Origin: Pinguiococcus pyrenoidosus | Lineage: Eukaryota; Sar; Pinguiophyceae; Pinguiochrysidales; Pinguiochrysidaceae | DNA length: 47,911 nucleotides | Direction: 5' to 3' | NCBI GenBank assembly: GCA_019677205.1 | Contig: JAAMXY010001233.1 | Coordinates: 1-47,911, forward strand | Part shown: positions 10,116 through 20,824 of the stretch, piece after piece | Position numbering within the stretch: position 1 is the stretch's first letter | How the letters are laid out: each line of letters begins with the position of its first letter | Position numbers and translations under genes: made by a program | Notes under the pieces: model-generated | Databases searched by the model: none | What the model saw: only the letters and a program-made list of their open reading frames with translations | What the model was told of the DNA's origin: nothing

Positions 10116-13100
10116 ATGGCGGCACAGGATGGCTCCTCAGAGCGGGCGAGTGAGCCGTCTCTGGAGGAGGCCGAGTACGTGAGCCGCTCGTCGGGCCCCA
10201 GGAAGTCCATCAAGACCCGGCTCCTGGGGGTGGCTGTGACGGACTCGTCTATCGTTGAGCTGAGGAGCTCGCGGCCTGGGGCGCAGACGCTCACAGACGC
10301 AGATGTCGAGCGCCTGCAGCACTTTCTCGAGACCCCTCTGGGCGCGCTCGGAGGGAGCGTCGACGAGCTGAAGAGCTCAAAGGACTACCAGCTTGTCATC
10401 GGTGGATCCGTGGATGCGGCCGACTCGAAGGAGATCGAGCTTCCCACTCTCCGCGCGAATGCAGCGCATGTGCCTACAAAGCTGCGGCTCGGATCGAAGG
10501 CGCCGCTCAGTGCCTTCGGCGACGGAGATGGCTCGTTTTGGGACAGGTGCGCGCGTTCCCTTCTGGCGACCTTTCTGCGCTCTGTCTTTCCAAGCTTTCC
10601 CTTCCCTCGCTCTCTCCCCTTCCTTCCCTTCTTCCAGAAAGATTCTGCAGTTCACTCATCTACATCAGTCCCCAGATGGTGCTCGGTACCCGCCTTGAGC
10701 TTAGACACAGTTCCCTCGATGTCTCAGCCGATGCCGACGATGAGCTCGCATGCATCTGGCTACATTGAGCCGCGAAGCGGCTTCAAGCGCATGCGCCGCG
10801 AGAACCTGGGGAGCAGCAACGCTGCGCTTGACTCAGTTCACCTCGAGCGGCTGCACGAGGTTCGCTTTCCCACCTTCTCTCCCGAGAGTCTGCGACCGCC
10901 CCACGACGCGCGCCATGCCGTGCAGATGGAGACGCACCAAAGATCCTTAGGAAGCGGTCGTGATCCCGTGAAGCCTGACGACACCGTCATGAACGAACTT
11001 GCCCGCACGGTGGTAGGACCGGCCGCCCTTGGTGCCTTTGTCAGCGCCTATCGCGATCTAAGCGCCAAGAGACGACATTTCACGAAGAGACAGCTGCGCC
11101 ACTTTGACGAGAGCGGCGCCAGCCGCAGCGAGAGGAAATCAAGCGAGCACCTCCAGAAGAAGCTTCAGTCAATGTCAACCGAGCAGCTACGGTCGTTCGC
11201 ATCGTCGAAGACGAATGGCCTGTTGCGCAGCCGCAGCGCACGCCGCCGCAGTGTCCTGAAGCAGCAGCCAAGCATGCGGACTCGCACAGCGTCGCCAGGA
11301 TGGTCATCTACGCGGAGGCCATCCGTGGCAATGGACGACCGCCCAACAGGTTCGCTCGATCTCAGTGAGCACATCGATGCGAAGGTGGTGGAAGAGGACG
11401 TACACGACGCTGATCTGCCTTTGAGATTCATCGACGCATGCGATGCCGAAACCCAATCGATGCTCTCCATGAGCTCCGACCAGCTCATCGACAAGCATCT
11501 CGCCCAACGAGACATGTGCGGGCGCTTTGCCTACCGTCTACTGGCGGACGACCTTCTGCCAGAGAGCCGCGTGATCATTCGGAGGCTGACGGACAAGATT
11601 GAGAGGGCCATCCACCCAAGCCTACCGAATGGCTGGCCGCCCAACACCGACGACAGCTTCCGGCAGGTTCTGGCGTTGGACCTGCGCCACCGCGGCCTTG
11701 GCGACGAGCTCGGAAAGGCGTTGGCCCGGTGCCTCCCGCAAATGCCATTCCTGAAGAGCCTCAACGTGAGGGACAACCGCTTCACCGACGCCGCCCTCCT
11801 GCCGATCATCCAGGGGCTGAGCAGCAAGCACGACCTCTTCGAGGCCGAGTTCTCGGAGAACAAGTTCGACAAGCAGGGTTCAGAAGCCCTGCGCCAGTGG
11901 CTCTGGGACCCAGCCTGTCCCGTCCGCGATCTGGGCCTGTCCAACGCCGACGTGGATGATGACGAGCTCGCCATCTTTCTCAACGACTTGCGCACAAACC
12001 TGCATCTCCGCAGCCTCGACCTGTCCGGCAACCTCATCGGCCAAACGGAGCTCCTGAACGTGGTTCGACCCGAGACGGTGACCGGCGCCGAAGCCCTGGC
12101 GGCGTGGCTCCGCAGCGACTGCCGCCTGCGAAAGCTCAGCATCAGCTGGAACTTCGTTCGGCTGGCCTCGGCGGTGGCGCTGGGCGCCGCTCTCGCTTTC
12201 AATACTTCGCTGCAAGAGTTGGATCTCTCTCACAACGCCTTCGGCACCGACGGAGGAGAGGCGGTGGCGCACGCGCTGTACACGAACCGTACCTTGTGTC
12301 GGCTCAACATTGCGAGCAACGGCATCGGCTCTCGCGCAGCCTTCGTCTTCGCTGCCGCCGCCAAGACCAACGAAATACTGGAGGTACTGAACGTGAGCGA
12401 GAACCCCGTCGGGAGGGTCGGGACGCAGGCGTTGACGCTGCTCTCCGGCCTTGGCTACCCCCTACGCGTCGTCATGAAGAACTGCAGCGTCGAGGCCGAG
12501 GACCACACGTGCTGGTTCGATATCAACAACCCACGTGGCGAATATCGGGGGCCACTCAAGACGCCGCAGAAGGGCGGGGAGTACCCAGCGCTCCACCTCA
12601 GCGAGCCCTACGACCACGCCGTTGCCTGCGAGATCGTCCGGCTCTTCGCCATGAACGATGCGCTGAAGCTGCACGACCTTTGCATCACGGACGCGTCGGG
12701 CAACGTCAAGCACGTAGAGCTGGAGGTGTTCGTGAAGGAGGCGGAGACGGCGGAAGACATCGCACCCGCGCTGCTCATGCAGGCGGAGGATCTGTTCGAA
12801 CAGCACGACAAAGACAGCTCGGGAGAGATCGACCGTCACGAGCTGCTCAAGGTGCTTCACAGCCTGGGACTGTCGGAGGCCAACAAGGACATCGAGCACA
12901 TCATGGACTTGTACGACGTGGACGGCAGCGACACCATCGAGCGGAGCGAGTTTGTGGAACTGCTGCAGCATCTGCGCCACGAGCTCAAGCAGAAGCGGAG
13001 GAGACACATCTTCGCGGTCGAGAAAGGCCAGCGCGTTCCCTGGTTGCCGCCCTTCGAAGGAACCTTCGAGGTCACTTGCCGCGTCGACGACACCGACGAC

Positions 13101-15166
13101 CTGCACGGCGTCGTGATGACATCCTCCAGCCTCGATGTGCTCCTTAGCAATCTCGATCTCCCCAGCAGCTCCGCGGACGCTCTGGACATCGCCCTGTCCA
13201 ACTTCACGCTACACGCCGGCGAGGCCCAGCGCATCCTCAACCGCATCAAGGACATGGAGGGCGACCTCGTAGTCGCGATGGCGCTCGTGGCACGCCACAT
13301 CGCGGAGCCATCGCACGTGCGCTTGCTGATACAACACAACCTGCGCACGGACGACGAGAGACGGCGCTTGAAGCGACGCTTGGACCCCATGTACGGCGTG
13401 CTGCTGGGCTTGCCCAATGGACGATACCATCTCAACCTAAGCGACGCAGGCCACCGAAGTTGCCTCCAGCGCCTCCTGACCCTCAGCAACGAAGCGTGCT
13501 GTGCCAGGCGACTCCGGCGCCTGGTGGATTGTAGCCAGGTGGGGAACCACACGTGCTTTCGCAACGGCAAGTACGATGGTCTCGACGTCAAGATCGACTC
13601 CGACTTCTTCCGCCCGCCGATCGAGACGGGCGCCTTGACCTTCGACTTCGTGCTGCCGCGGAGACCTCCGCGGGGGGCTCAGGAGCTGAGCGCTGCCAAG
13701 TACTCGGTGTTCTTGGAGCGAAGCGGCCTGCTCAGTGCCAACCCGATTGCAGATCAAGTCGCGGCGCAGGTGAAGAGCAGAGCCTTTGACGGGCGCAAGT
13801 ACAAGCTGTCGCAGGACTTCTGGAAGGCGTTCCACAAGGTGCGGGGCATGCCTGTGGACAAGAACTACTGGAAGAGCCGCGACATGATCTCCAGAGAGCT
13901 GGACCTGCGAGAGACCAGGAAAGCTAACGCCGAGATCGTTGCGGCGCCCTTGGGCGACAAAGCGACCACCGAGGAGCAGGCCAACCCCACTGCCAAGGCG
14001 GCGAAGTTGCGCAAGTCATTCACGCCCGCTAAGAAAAGCCTGGTGCTACGGCGGCGACTTACCAGGTTCGTGCAGCTGGCTGCGGCGCAGCGCCGGACGA
14101 GTCAGCAGGCGGCGCTCGTCGCCTACCAGAAGCTCCTGGAGATGGCGATCTACGCTCTCGGGACGCGGTGGATCTCCATGGCCCAGCTGCTGTATCTCGT
14201 GGAGCTTCTCGCAGCCAAGCTCGGGGAGTACGAGCATCGCGCCAGCGCGTCCGGCAACTTCCCGGTCGTCGAGGTCATTCACCTTCTCCACTCCCGCGTA
14301 CTCGACCTGCACAACTTTCCCGGCGTCATGAAGTTCCTGAATCCCATGGAGGCGGCGACGCTTGTGCATCGCCTGGGGTGGCTGGCGGTCTGGTCGCCCA
14401 TCCTAACGGACGGCTACTTTGAGCTGTGGCTGAAGCACCGCGAGGAGCGCCTGATGGCCAAGGCGTACATCATTCTCAAGCTTGCTGAGGGTTACCACTG
14501 CCTCGTCGGCGAGACGTTCCGGTGGAGGTCAGACGAGCCGGACATTCCTGGCTGGAGCTTGAATCGGAAATGGTTTAGTGAGGAAGGCGTCCCTCGCCGA
14601 GGCGTCTTCCGGTTCGAGTATCGCTCGCAAACTACGGACCACGCTGACATCAACATCGTGGTAAGTGGAGAACAGATTCGAGGGCGGGGAGAGCGCCATC
14701 AATCTGAAAGCTCACGTTGGGCTTTCCTTGCGGCGCTCAGGTTCGCACGGGGCTGTGCGCCTTGTGCATTGCTGAACCCCCATTGGGCACCCCTGCAGTC
14801 AAGCAAGACATGACCGTTCCCCTTCCGAAAGACGGTATAACGCGCGTCGCGCGAAGGAGACGGGGGAAGGCTTCGTCGAAGCCAGCGGCAGGTGCGACGA
14901 CACGCGGCATTTCAGTAGGCAAGAGAAGCGACCTGCTAATCCCCCCCNNNNNNNNNNNNNNNNNNNNNNNNNNNNNNNNNNCTTTAGGAGCAGAACGACC
15001 CTTGGGGCTACAGGACGAATGGGTCCTACCTTACCGACTTCTTGATCAGACGAAGCTGATTGACAAGAAGGGGGAAGGAATTGAAGGGCGATACCTGCGG
15101 CATATCATCCAGCAGACCATGAGTGAGCTACAGGTGGACTACGACATGGGCGAGGAGCGTAAATGA
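10116..15166 (+). CDS. Large leucine-rich-repeat and EF-hand protein
   Basis: The main exon runs 10116-14660, with a GTAAGT donor at 14661 and acceptor at 14740 (phase 0), then an exon from 14741 into the assembly gap; the frame reopens after the gap to a stop at 15166. An intron is also likely near 10547-10675: a pyrimidine-rich tract between GTGCGC and CCCAG, 129 bp and a multiple of three, so splicing would not change the frame. Residues are counted on the unspliced frame. Roughly 515-785 are ribonuclease-inhibitor-type LRRs (LRSLDLSGNLIG, LQELDLSHNAFG, LCRLNIASNGIG). Two consecutive EF-hands follow, with calcium loops DKDSSGEIDRHE (898-909) and DVDGSDTIERSE (934-945). The last ~600 residues are helical and basic with no family I recognise. 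It is probably a calcium-responsive scaffold. The C-terminal end is uncertain: a second frame after an acceptor at 14987 would stop at 15059. Confidence 0.78.
14948..14981. other. Assembly gap (34 N) after a C homopolymer
   Basis: A run of unknown bases directly follows CCCCCCC, inside the last part of the LRR/EF-hand gene. The true length may differ, so the frame across it is not proven. An intron may span it, ending at one of the CAG/TAG sites at 14987 or about 15013. Confidence 0.95.
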
Positions 15167-15268
15167 GCTTCAACTTCGAAAAAAATTGAGCATCTGTTCA
15201 GTGTTCAGTGTCTCCTCGACGGTATGCCACCATTCAATTATGGCACTCCACTAGTTTCCCGCGCTATC

Positions 15269-18200
15269 TCAAGTCCAAAAGCTTTCTCTATTGACACGTG
15301 CTTGTCCCTTGATTGGGAGCTGGGACTTGAACGCCCTCACATCCTCTAATCCATCCAAAACTGGCACAACCGCAGTTTCTCGGCCTTCGTTGCTGGCCGC
15401 CCCACTGGCATCTTCCGCGGCCTTCGCATCGGCCGCTTCCTGACTGTACGTCCTGCTCACAAGGCACCGTCGGTTCTCGGCGCCCTTACTGATGTGGTTG
15501 TCGAAGAGCCTCAACAAGGACTCCTTGGTCACCTTCCGCAGGGCGCTGACGTGCTCCCATCTACCCATCATAGGCCATAAGCTCCCAACCGCTCCAGAAC
15601 AGCACCGCACAACATGCAGCAGCTTACCTTCGATGGAATTCGTAGAGGCCAGAGCTGATCTCGCCTTCCTGCCTGCTAATTTCTTGCGAGAGCCGCCCGT
15701 CTTTTTCCAAAACCGCCACGATTGTGCCTACGAGAATCCCGATCGACGACAATCCTGTCAGGGCTACCAATGGCAGAATCAAGGATGACCGCGGGGGCCA
15801 GTCGGTGTACCTTCAATGTAGTTCTGTATTGATTCTTCATCCATCTCCTCCAATTCCTGCCGGAACAGCTCGGTCCATTTCTGCACCCGCTCCTCCAACG
15901 ACTGGGGATCAGGGAGCGCCGAGCTCTGGAGGCTCAGCACCATCCTCAACGAGGAAGCTCCGACGCGGCCGTATCGCACCGACACGGCGTAGCCCAGCTG
16001 CTGCTTGGTCCGCAGCTCCTGAAAAGCGGACGTGTGGGCCAAAGAGCAGAAGATGCTTCCGACGGCGTCCGAAAAGTGCTCTTCATCGCCATCCGCCAGC
16101 TGCCAGAGAACCTGCACTGCAGAGTTCTGCTCCTTGGGGTTCTTGGAAACCGACTCCAAGACCAGCGACGGCGCCAACGCTGAATAGCTGCGCTTTGGGC
16201 TCGCCCCCACCATTTCCATGGCGTCTTCGGGCAGAGGCAGCTCGAGCGACAGCGCATTGTTCTTCTCAATCGGTGGCAGTCGTTCAACTTCAAGCACCTT
16301 GTCACCGGGCTCTTGCACTGCCCCATGCTCTCTCACGTACGACGAGAGCGCGGGTGAGAACTTTGATATCCCGCTCAGGAAGCTCTCTACCGCCTGCTGG
16401 GCCCTGGCTTCGTCCACGGAGCCTGCGATCAACCCCTCAAGTTTGAGCCCGTCCGAGCCAAAGAAAGCTTGCACATCCTCTGCGACTGCCGCGAGATCAA
16501 GCTCAGGACGGGCGCCGCTAGCATCCATGGAGAGCAGGGTGTCATTGTACTCGTTCGCAGCAAATACCCGGTCCATGGTTAGCTGAGTAATCCAGTACCC
16601 AGCAAGCCCAGACGGGCTCGACTTGCCAAAATTGCGGTAGTCCTTCAACATTGACTCCCGCTCTTCGTTGAACTTTCTCGCGAGGTCGCTTTGCTCGGCC
16701 GCCCCGTCCGCACCCGCGGGCGCATTTGCCATCTCCTCGAGGAGCTTGTGCGCGCGATCCAGGACATGCTCAAGGATGTCAGTGAGCCGCTGAGAGTAGC
16801 CGCTGACTCGGAAATGCAAGCCCGATCGCGTGGCGGAGACGCTGTAGCCTAGGCCAGCCAGACGAGCATCATAGAGGTCCTCGGTGAGCTGGTCCAGGAG
16901 AATGCGCGTGAAGAATCGCGCGCTCAGGAAGGTTCGCGGACTGAGGTAGAAAGAGGGATCCAGCAGGTGGAAAGTGCACACCCCACGCGGCACGAGGAAG
17001 TCCCTATCGGTCTTGAGCCATATCTTGTGTCGCTCACTCGCCTGGATGACGGTGGGCGCCATCGCGCGAAGGACGGTTTCTCTCGACGCGCCGCCTGGCA
17101 CAGCTCTCTCCACGATGGCCCGGCTCTCCTCGAAGGCCTTCTCCTCCGTAGGGCGCAACTCCGGCTTCTCCTCGCCAGCCACTGAGAAGTCGTCGACCAG
17201 GAAGTTGTTGGGCCCAGGATCGACTCGAAGCGTCTGAAGGCCCGGCTCGGTGTCACCCTTCCAAAGCCTCTTCTGCTCCTCCGAGAAAGGCCGCCTCCGA
17301 TACTTGGTGCCGTACCAGGGTTCGGTGTCCCACGAAGCCTTCTTCACCTTTTCCGCTTCCGCTTCCGCTTCCGCTTCCGCTTCCGCTTCCGCTTCCTCGG
17401 CAATCCCATCCTCATGATCTTTCCGCGTCACCAGCAAAATGGCGTTGTCGGGAGTCAACGATGCCTGTATTGCCTTGCATCCACTGTCGTCGAAGAACGC
17501 AGCGATCCGGGGGCGAAGGAGGACCTCATCCGGAGCATAATACTCCAACGCATTGGACAGCGACGACGCGACGTCCTCTGGCGCGCCGCGCTCAGCCCAG
17601 TCAAAGCTCATCTGGTTCAAAATCTGCTCCTCGGCATGGATCCGAGCAAGCACCTCCGCGTCAAGCTTGGTGGCGGCCCCTACCCACTGAAACATGAGCG
17701 CCACGACTTCGTCGATGTGCCTCTGCCCTTCCTCGGTGAGATCCGCACTCACTTTGAAGGCGATGCAGTCCTCGAGATTGAGCCCGAACCCGGCGGAGAA
17801 GCTCCGCGCCCAGCCCCTCCGGCGGAGGAGGGAATGAAGGGAATGTGGTCCCTCGTGCCCAAGAAGGTGCGAGAACAATCTATAGGCATGGCTCTCTCTC
17901 CATCGGGGCACAGGCGGCGCAGGATAGAGAATGTCCACCCGGTAGACCTCTCGGACGGAAACGACGTCCACGGCCACGCCCGTCCGATTTGAGAAGGGAA
18001 AGAACCCCGAATCCGTCGACAAAAGCTCGTCCGGCTTGTCGGGAGAGCGCGGAACGCCGCCAAAGGACTTCTCCACGTGATCTCGCATCTCGTCTATGGG
18101 CCTCGAGCTTACGACGGCCAGCTTCATGTTGCGCGCGTGATAGTACCGCTTGTTGAAGGCCTTCAGGTCTGCAACGGGATCCCTGCCGTCCTCAGGGAAG

Positions 18201-19054
18201 CAGGAACCCACCACGCGGGCGTCCAGCCCTCCCTCAGCTTCCGACGAGGGTGCCTCGCCGGGCCCACGGCTGCACAAGGTCTCATAGTTTCCAGTTCCGA
18301 ACTTGTGAAGCTGGTGCGCAGGATCTGCGAGGTTCTTGATCATCTGGAAGTGCCTCCAGCTGTCCGAAGGCACGTTGTTCTTGTGCTCCGAGTCCACGGC
18401 CTTCATCTCCCGCTCTGTGGCGTCCTCACTCAGCAGCGGGTTCCGGAAGAAGGCGCTGAACCTCTGGAGCGCGCCCGGAAAGGCGCTCTCCGACGCGTGG
18501 AAGTAGAAGTTGGTGTCTTCCATGCCCGTCCACGCATTGGAAGAACCCCCGTTCTCTGCCAGGAACTTCTCATAGGTGCCCTCCTCGGGGAAGTCCTCGG
18601 TGCCCAGGAAGAGCATGTGCTCGTGGAAGTGAGCGAGGCCGGGCATGTGCCACGGATCTCCGAAGTGGCCCACATGCACATTCATCGAGGCCGCGGCCAT
18701 GTCCGTGTCCGGATCGCTCACGAGGATCACCCGCAGGCCGTTCTCCAGCACGAGAGCCTCGTACTGACGCTTATCCCTGGCCGGCTTGACCACCTTGGCG
18801 CCCTGGAAGGTCGCGTCAGTGAGCTCGGGCACGACCACCGAAGAGTTGACGTTGGTGGTCATGAACGCCTGAAGACTCCCGAGGCGCATGGAGGCCTCTC
18901 GTAGCGCCCAGGTCTTGCGCATCGGGCTCCAGGACGAACTGGGAGAGCCCCAGCGCAGCGCCGGCCGCAGCAGGCGCAGACGACTCCCTCCCGTCCACAT
19001 GATCAGGAGGCCCAGAAGCAGCCAGCGAAGCGCTCTCGCGAGAGTGGCCGCCAT
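15269..19054 (-). CDS. Insulin-degrading-enzyme-like M16 metalloprotease
   Basis: Three exons, complement(15269..15560, 15628..15727, 15811..19054), introns of 67 and 83 bp, giving 1,211 residues. The M16A inverted zinc motif HFHEH is at 142-146 (H142, E145, H146), and the third ligand E223 lies in AVDSEHKNN, exactly 81 residues later as in human IDE. The two small 3' exons restore the C-terminal domain (LEKDGRLSQEISRQEGEI, then ALRKVTKESLLRLFDNHISK and LDGLEDVRAFKSQLP), which the main ORF alone lacks. It degrades peptides inside a closed chamber. Oddities: a hydrophobic N-terminal leader (RWLLLGLLIMW) plus ~60 extra residues, suggesting secretory or organellar routing; a Glu-Ala repeat at ~553-571; and His in place of the Cys that lies inside the human HxCEH motif. 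Tail to tail with the LRR gene, head to head with Ufd1. Confidence 0.93.
17351..17396. repeat. Hexanucleotide repeat coding a Glu-Ala tract
   Basis: About eight GCTTCC units on the plus strand (GGAAGC on the coding strand) encode alternating Glu and Ala in the M16 protease. They fall in the linker between its two halves, where human IDE has no such insert. Confidence 0.9.
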
Positions 19055-19481
19055 GCGGCAGCAGCGTGCGGAGGCCGCGTCTTCGGCACGCTAGATATGG
19101 CAGGCAACAGGGAGCCCGCTAGAGCCCGATGTATGTCGCAGCCACTACGAAAACGCCGCAGAGCGCCGCAGCTTTGCGTCCAACGCATCCGCCGCCACGT
19201 TCAAGCGCAGCGCGACACCGAGTGCGGGCAGGACCACTGGATCTCAAGCTGGCCAGGTTTGTCATCCGAGTCGGTTCTCAATAGTTCGCGACACAGACGA
19301 AACCCCGGTAACAAAGCAAAGGAGACGGGTGGCGAGCAGGATTTGCCGGAAATGAAATTCCGAAATGAAACGTTCTTTGTAAGAATGTTGCTTATATTAT
19401 GGCATCAGTACGGCTTCCGTTTCATGTCCAGAACAAGGCCGAAAGCGATCCGAAGACGCGGAAGCGCTGGATTTGCTGCCC
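19055..19481. promoter_or_regulatory. Divergent intergenic region (protease / Ufd1)
   Basis: Head-to-head spacer of 427 bp holding both promoters. The part nearest the Ufd1 gene (19345-19400) is AT-richer. No specific element is assignable. Confidence 0.5.
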
Positions 19482-20365
19482 ATGGCGGGTAGCCGTAGGA
19501 ACTGGCGAGGCGGCCACGGCGTCCTGCTGCTTCTCGCGGCCTGGTTGCCGCTTTGTGCTCCGATGTTCTCGGAGGGGCCTTCAGCGTTGAAGGCCTTCTC
19601 TTCCGCCGTCGAGAAGGCCCGGGCCGAGCAGGCCTGCGAGGACTTCAACGCCATCAAGCGAGTGGATGGGGAATTCGAGGTGAGCCATTTGCCGCCTTCG
19701 AGATCAGTTCTGCGAGGGAACTTCTGTGTCGCTGAGCCATTGCGTCCCACCTCGTGGAGCAGAGAAGATACCTCGTCATGCCCATGGCCGACGAGTTGGA
19801 TCCGCCTGCGGGGCATCCGGGGCACGGGCGCTTGCAGTTCTGCGACCGCATCATGATCCCGGCGAGCCTGGCGCGGGACATCATGCACAACAAGCTGGAC
19901 TACCCGTGGCAGTTCGAGCTGGCTCCCTTCGACGGTGCGCCGCTTCCGCTGGCCACGAGCACCTGCCAGAAGCTCTTCTGCGGCATCCTGATCCAGCGAG
20001 TAGCGCCGGAGAACTTCATCTTCCTGCCCAAGTGGATGATGCGGGCGCTGGGCTTGAAGCCGCGCGACGAGATCATTCTGAAGCATCGGAAGCTTCCCGC
20101 GGCAAGGGTCGTGAAGTTCCGCCCGCTCAAGCGGATGAAGCTGTCCCAGCCCCGCGCGGTCCTGGAGAACGAGCTCAAGCACTATTCCACGGTCACGAGG
20201 GGCACCACGGTCTCGTTCCGGTACAATGATCGGCAGTACGACATGATCGTCGAGGAAGTGAACGCGGGCCGGCAGGGCGTGGTAGACGGCGCTTCGATCG
20301 AGGACACGGATGTTTCAACAGAGATTTTACCTAGCGTCGAGGAGCAGGAGAAACAAAGCATCTGA
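19482..20365 (+). CDS. Ufd1-like protein with a signal peptide (candidate sUfd1 of the SELMA complex)
   Basis: Two exons, join(19482..19679, 19763..20365), intron 19680-19762 (83 bp, GTGAGC to GAGCAG, phase 0), giving 266 residues. From about residue 85 the protein follows the Ufd1 N-terminal domain: a GRLQFCDRIMIP strand, CGILIQRVAPENFIFLPKWM, and PRAVLENELKHYSTVTRGT then FRYNDRQYDM. In the cytosol Ufd1 helps Cdc48/p97 bind ubiquitylated ERAD substrates. Here residues 1-30 instead form a signal peptide (basic MAGSRRNWRGGHG, then GVLLLLAAWLPLC). It is followed by ~45 Ser/Ala/Lys-containing residues before the domain, matching the bipartite leader of symbiont-derived sUfd1, which works with sCdc48 and sDer1 to pull plastid precursors across the second-outermost membrane. 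The domain assignment is firm; the SELMA role is inferred from the leader. The protein lacks the long C-terminal tail of animal Ufd1. Confidence 0.85.
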
Positions 20366-20824
20366 AGCTTCTTCCTCTGCTGATGGGTGTGCTTGTCTTT
20401 GGTCTGGTGCCGCTTGTCTTCTGCCTTTCGTGGCCTTGTCCGTTTACCCGGGAGCGTTTCCCTTCCGGTGTCGCGCTGCACACCGGAACGAGGTCATTTC
20501 CGGCAGCCGCCTTTGCTCCCCTCGTAGCCCAGCTGCCTCGGATGTCTGTGCATGCCAAGAGCTTTCCGGTCACCGTGGCAGCGATGCCCACGCCATAGCA
20601 TCGAATGACATCCCGCCGTCCCCGAAAACTACCGCAATTGATCGTCAGTTCATAGGATTATTAACTTTTATTTGGTAAATTCTCAAATTGTAAAATTTAG
20701 CATCAACGGATAAAGTCCCTTTTTCGGTAGGACAGACAGCGAAGATCAAGTTCAGCGACAGTCAGCCCAGGGCGGCGACAGGAAATCGGCGATACAGCGG
20801 CATCTGGGACCACTCAAGGCCACG
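20366..20824. other. Intergenic region with an AT-rich block
   Basis: It lies between Ufd1 and the DDX54 gene on the same strand. Bases 20640-20715 are strongly AT-rich (TTAACTTTTATTTGG), which suits a promoter or polyadenylation region. No gene is visible. Confidence 0.5.

Noticed and set aside
12104-13147. 347-codon frame within the LRR/EF-hand gene
   Set aside because: Shifted reading of the same strand, very Arg-rich and without motifs; the main frame has LRRs and EF-hands here.
18077-18904. 275-codon plus-strand frame opposite the M16 protease
   Set aside because: Antisense shadow of the zinc-domain exon; the minus-strand frame carries the catalytic motif.
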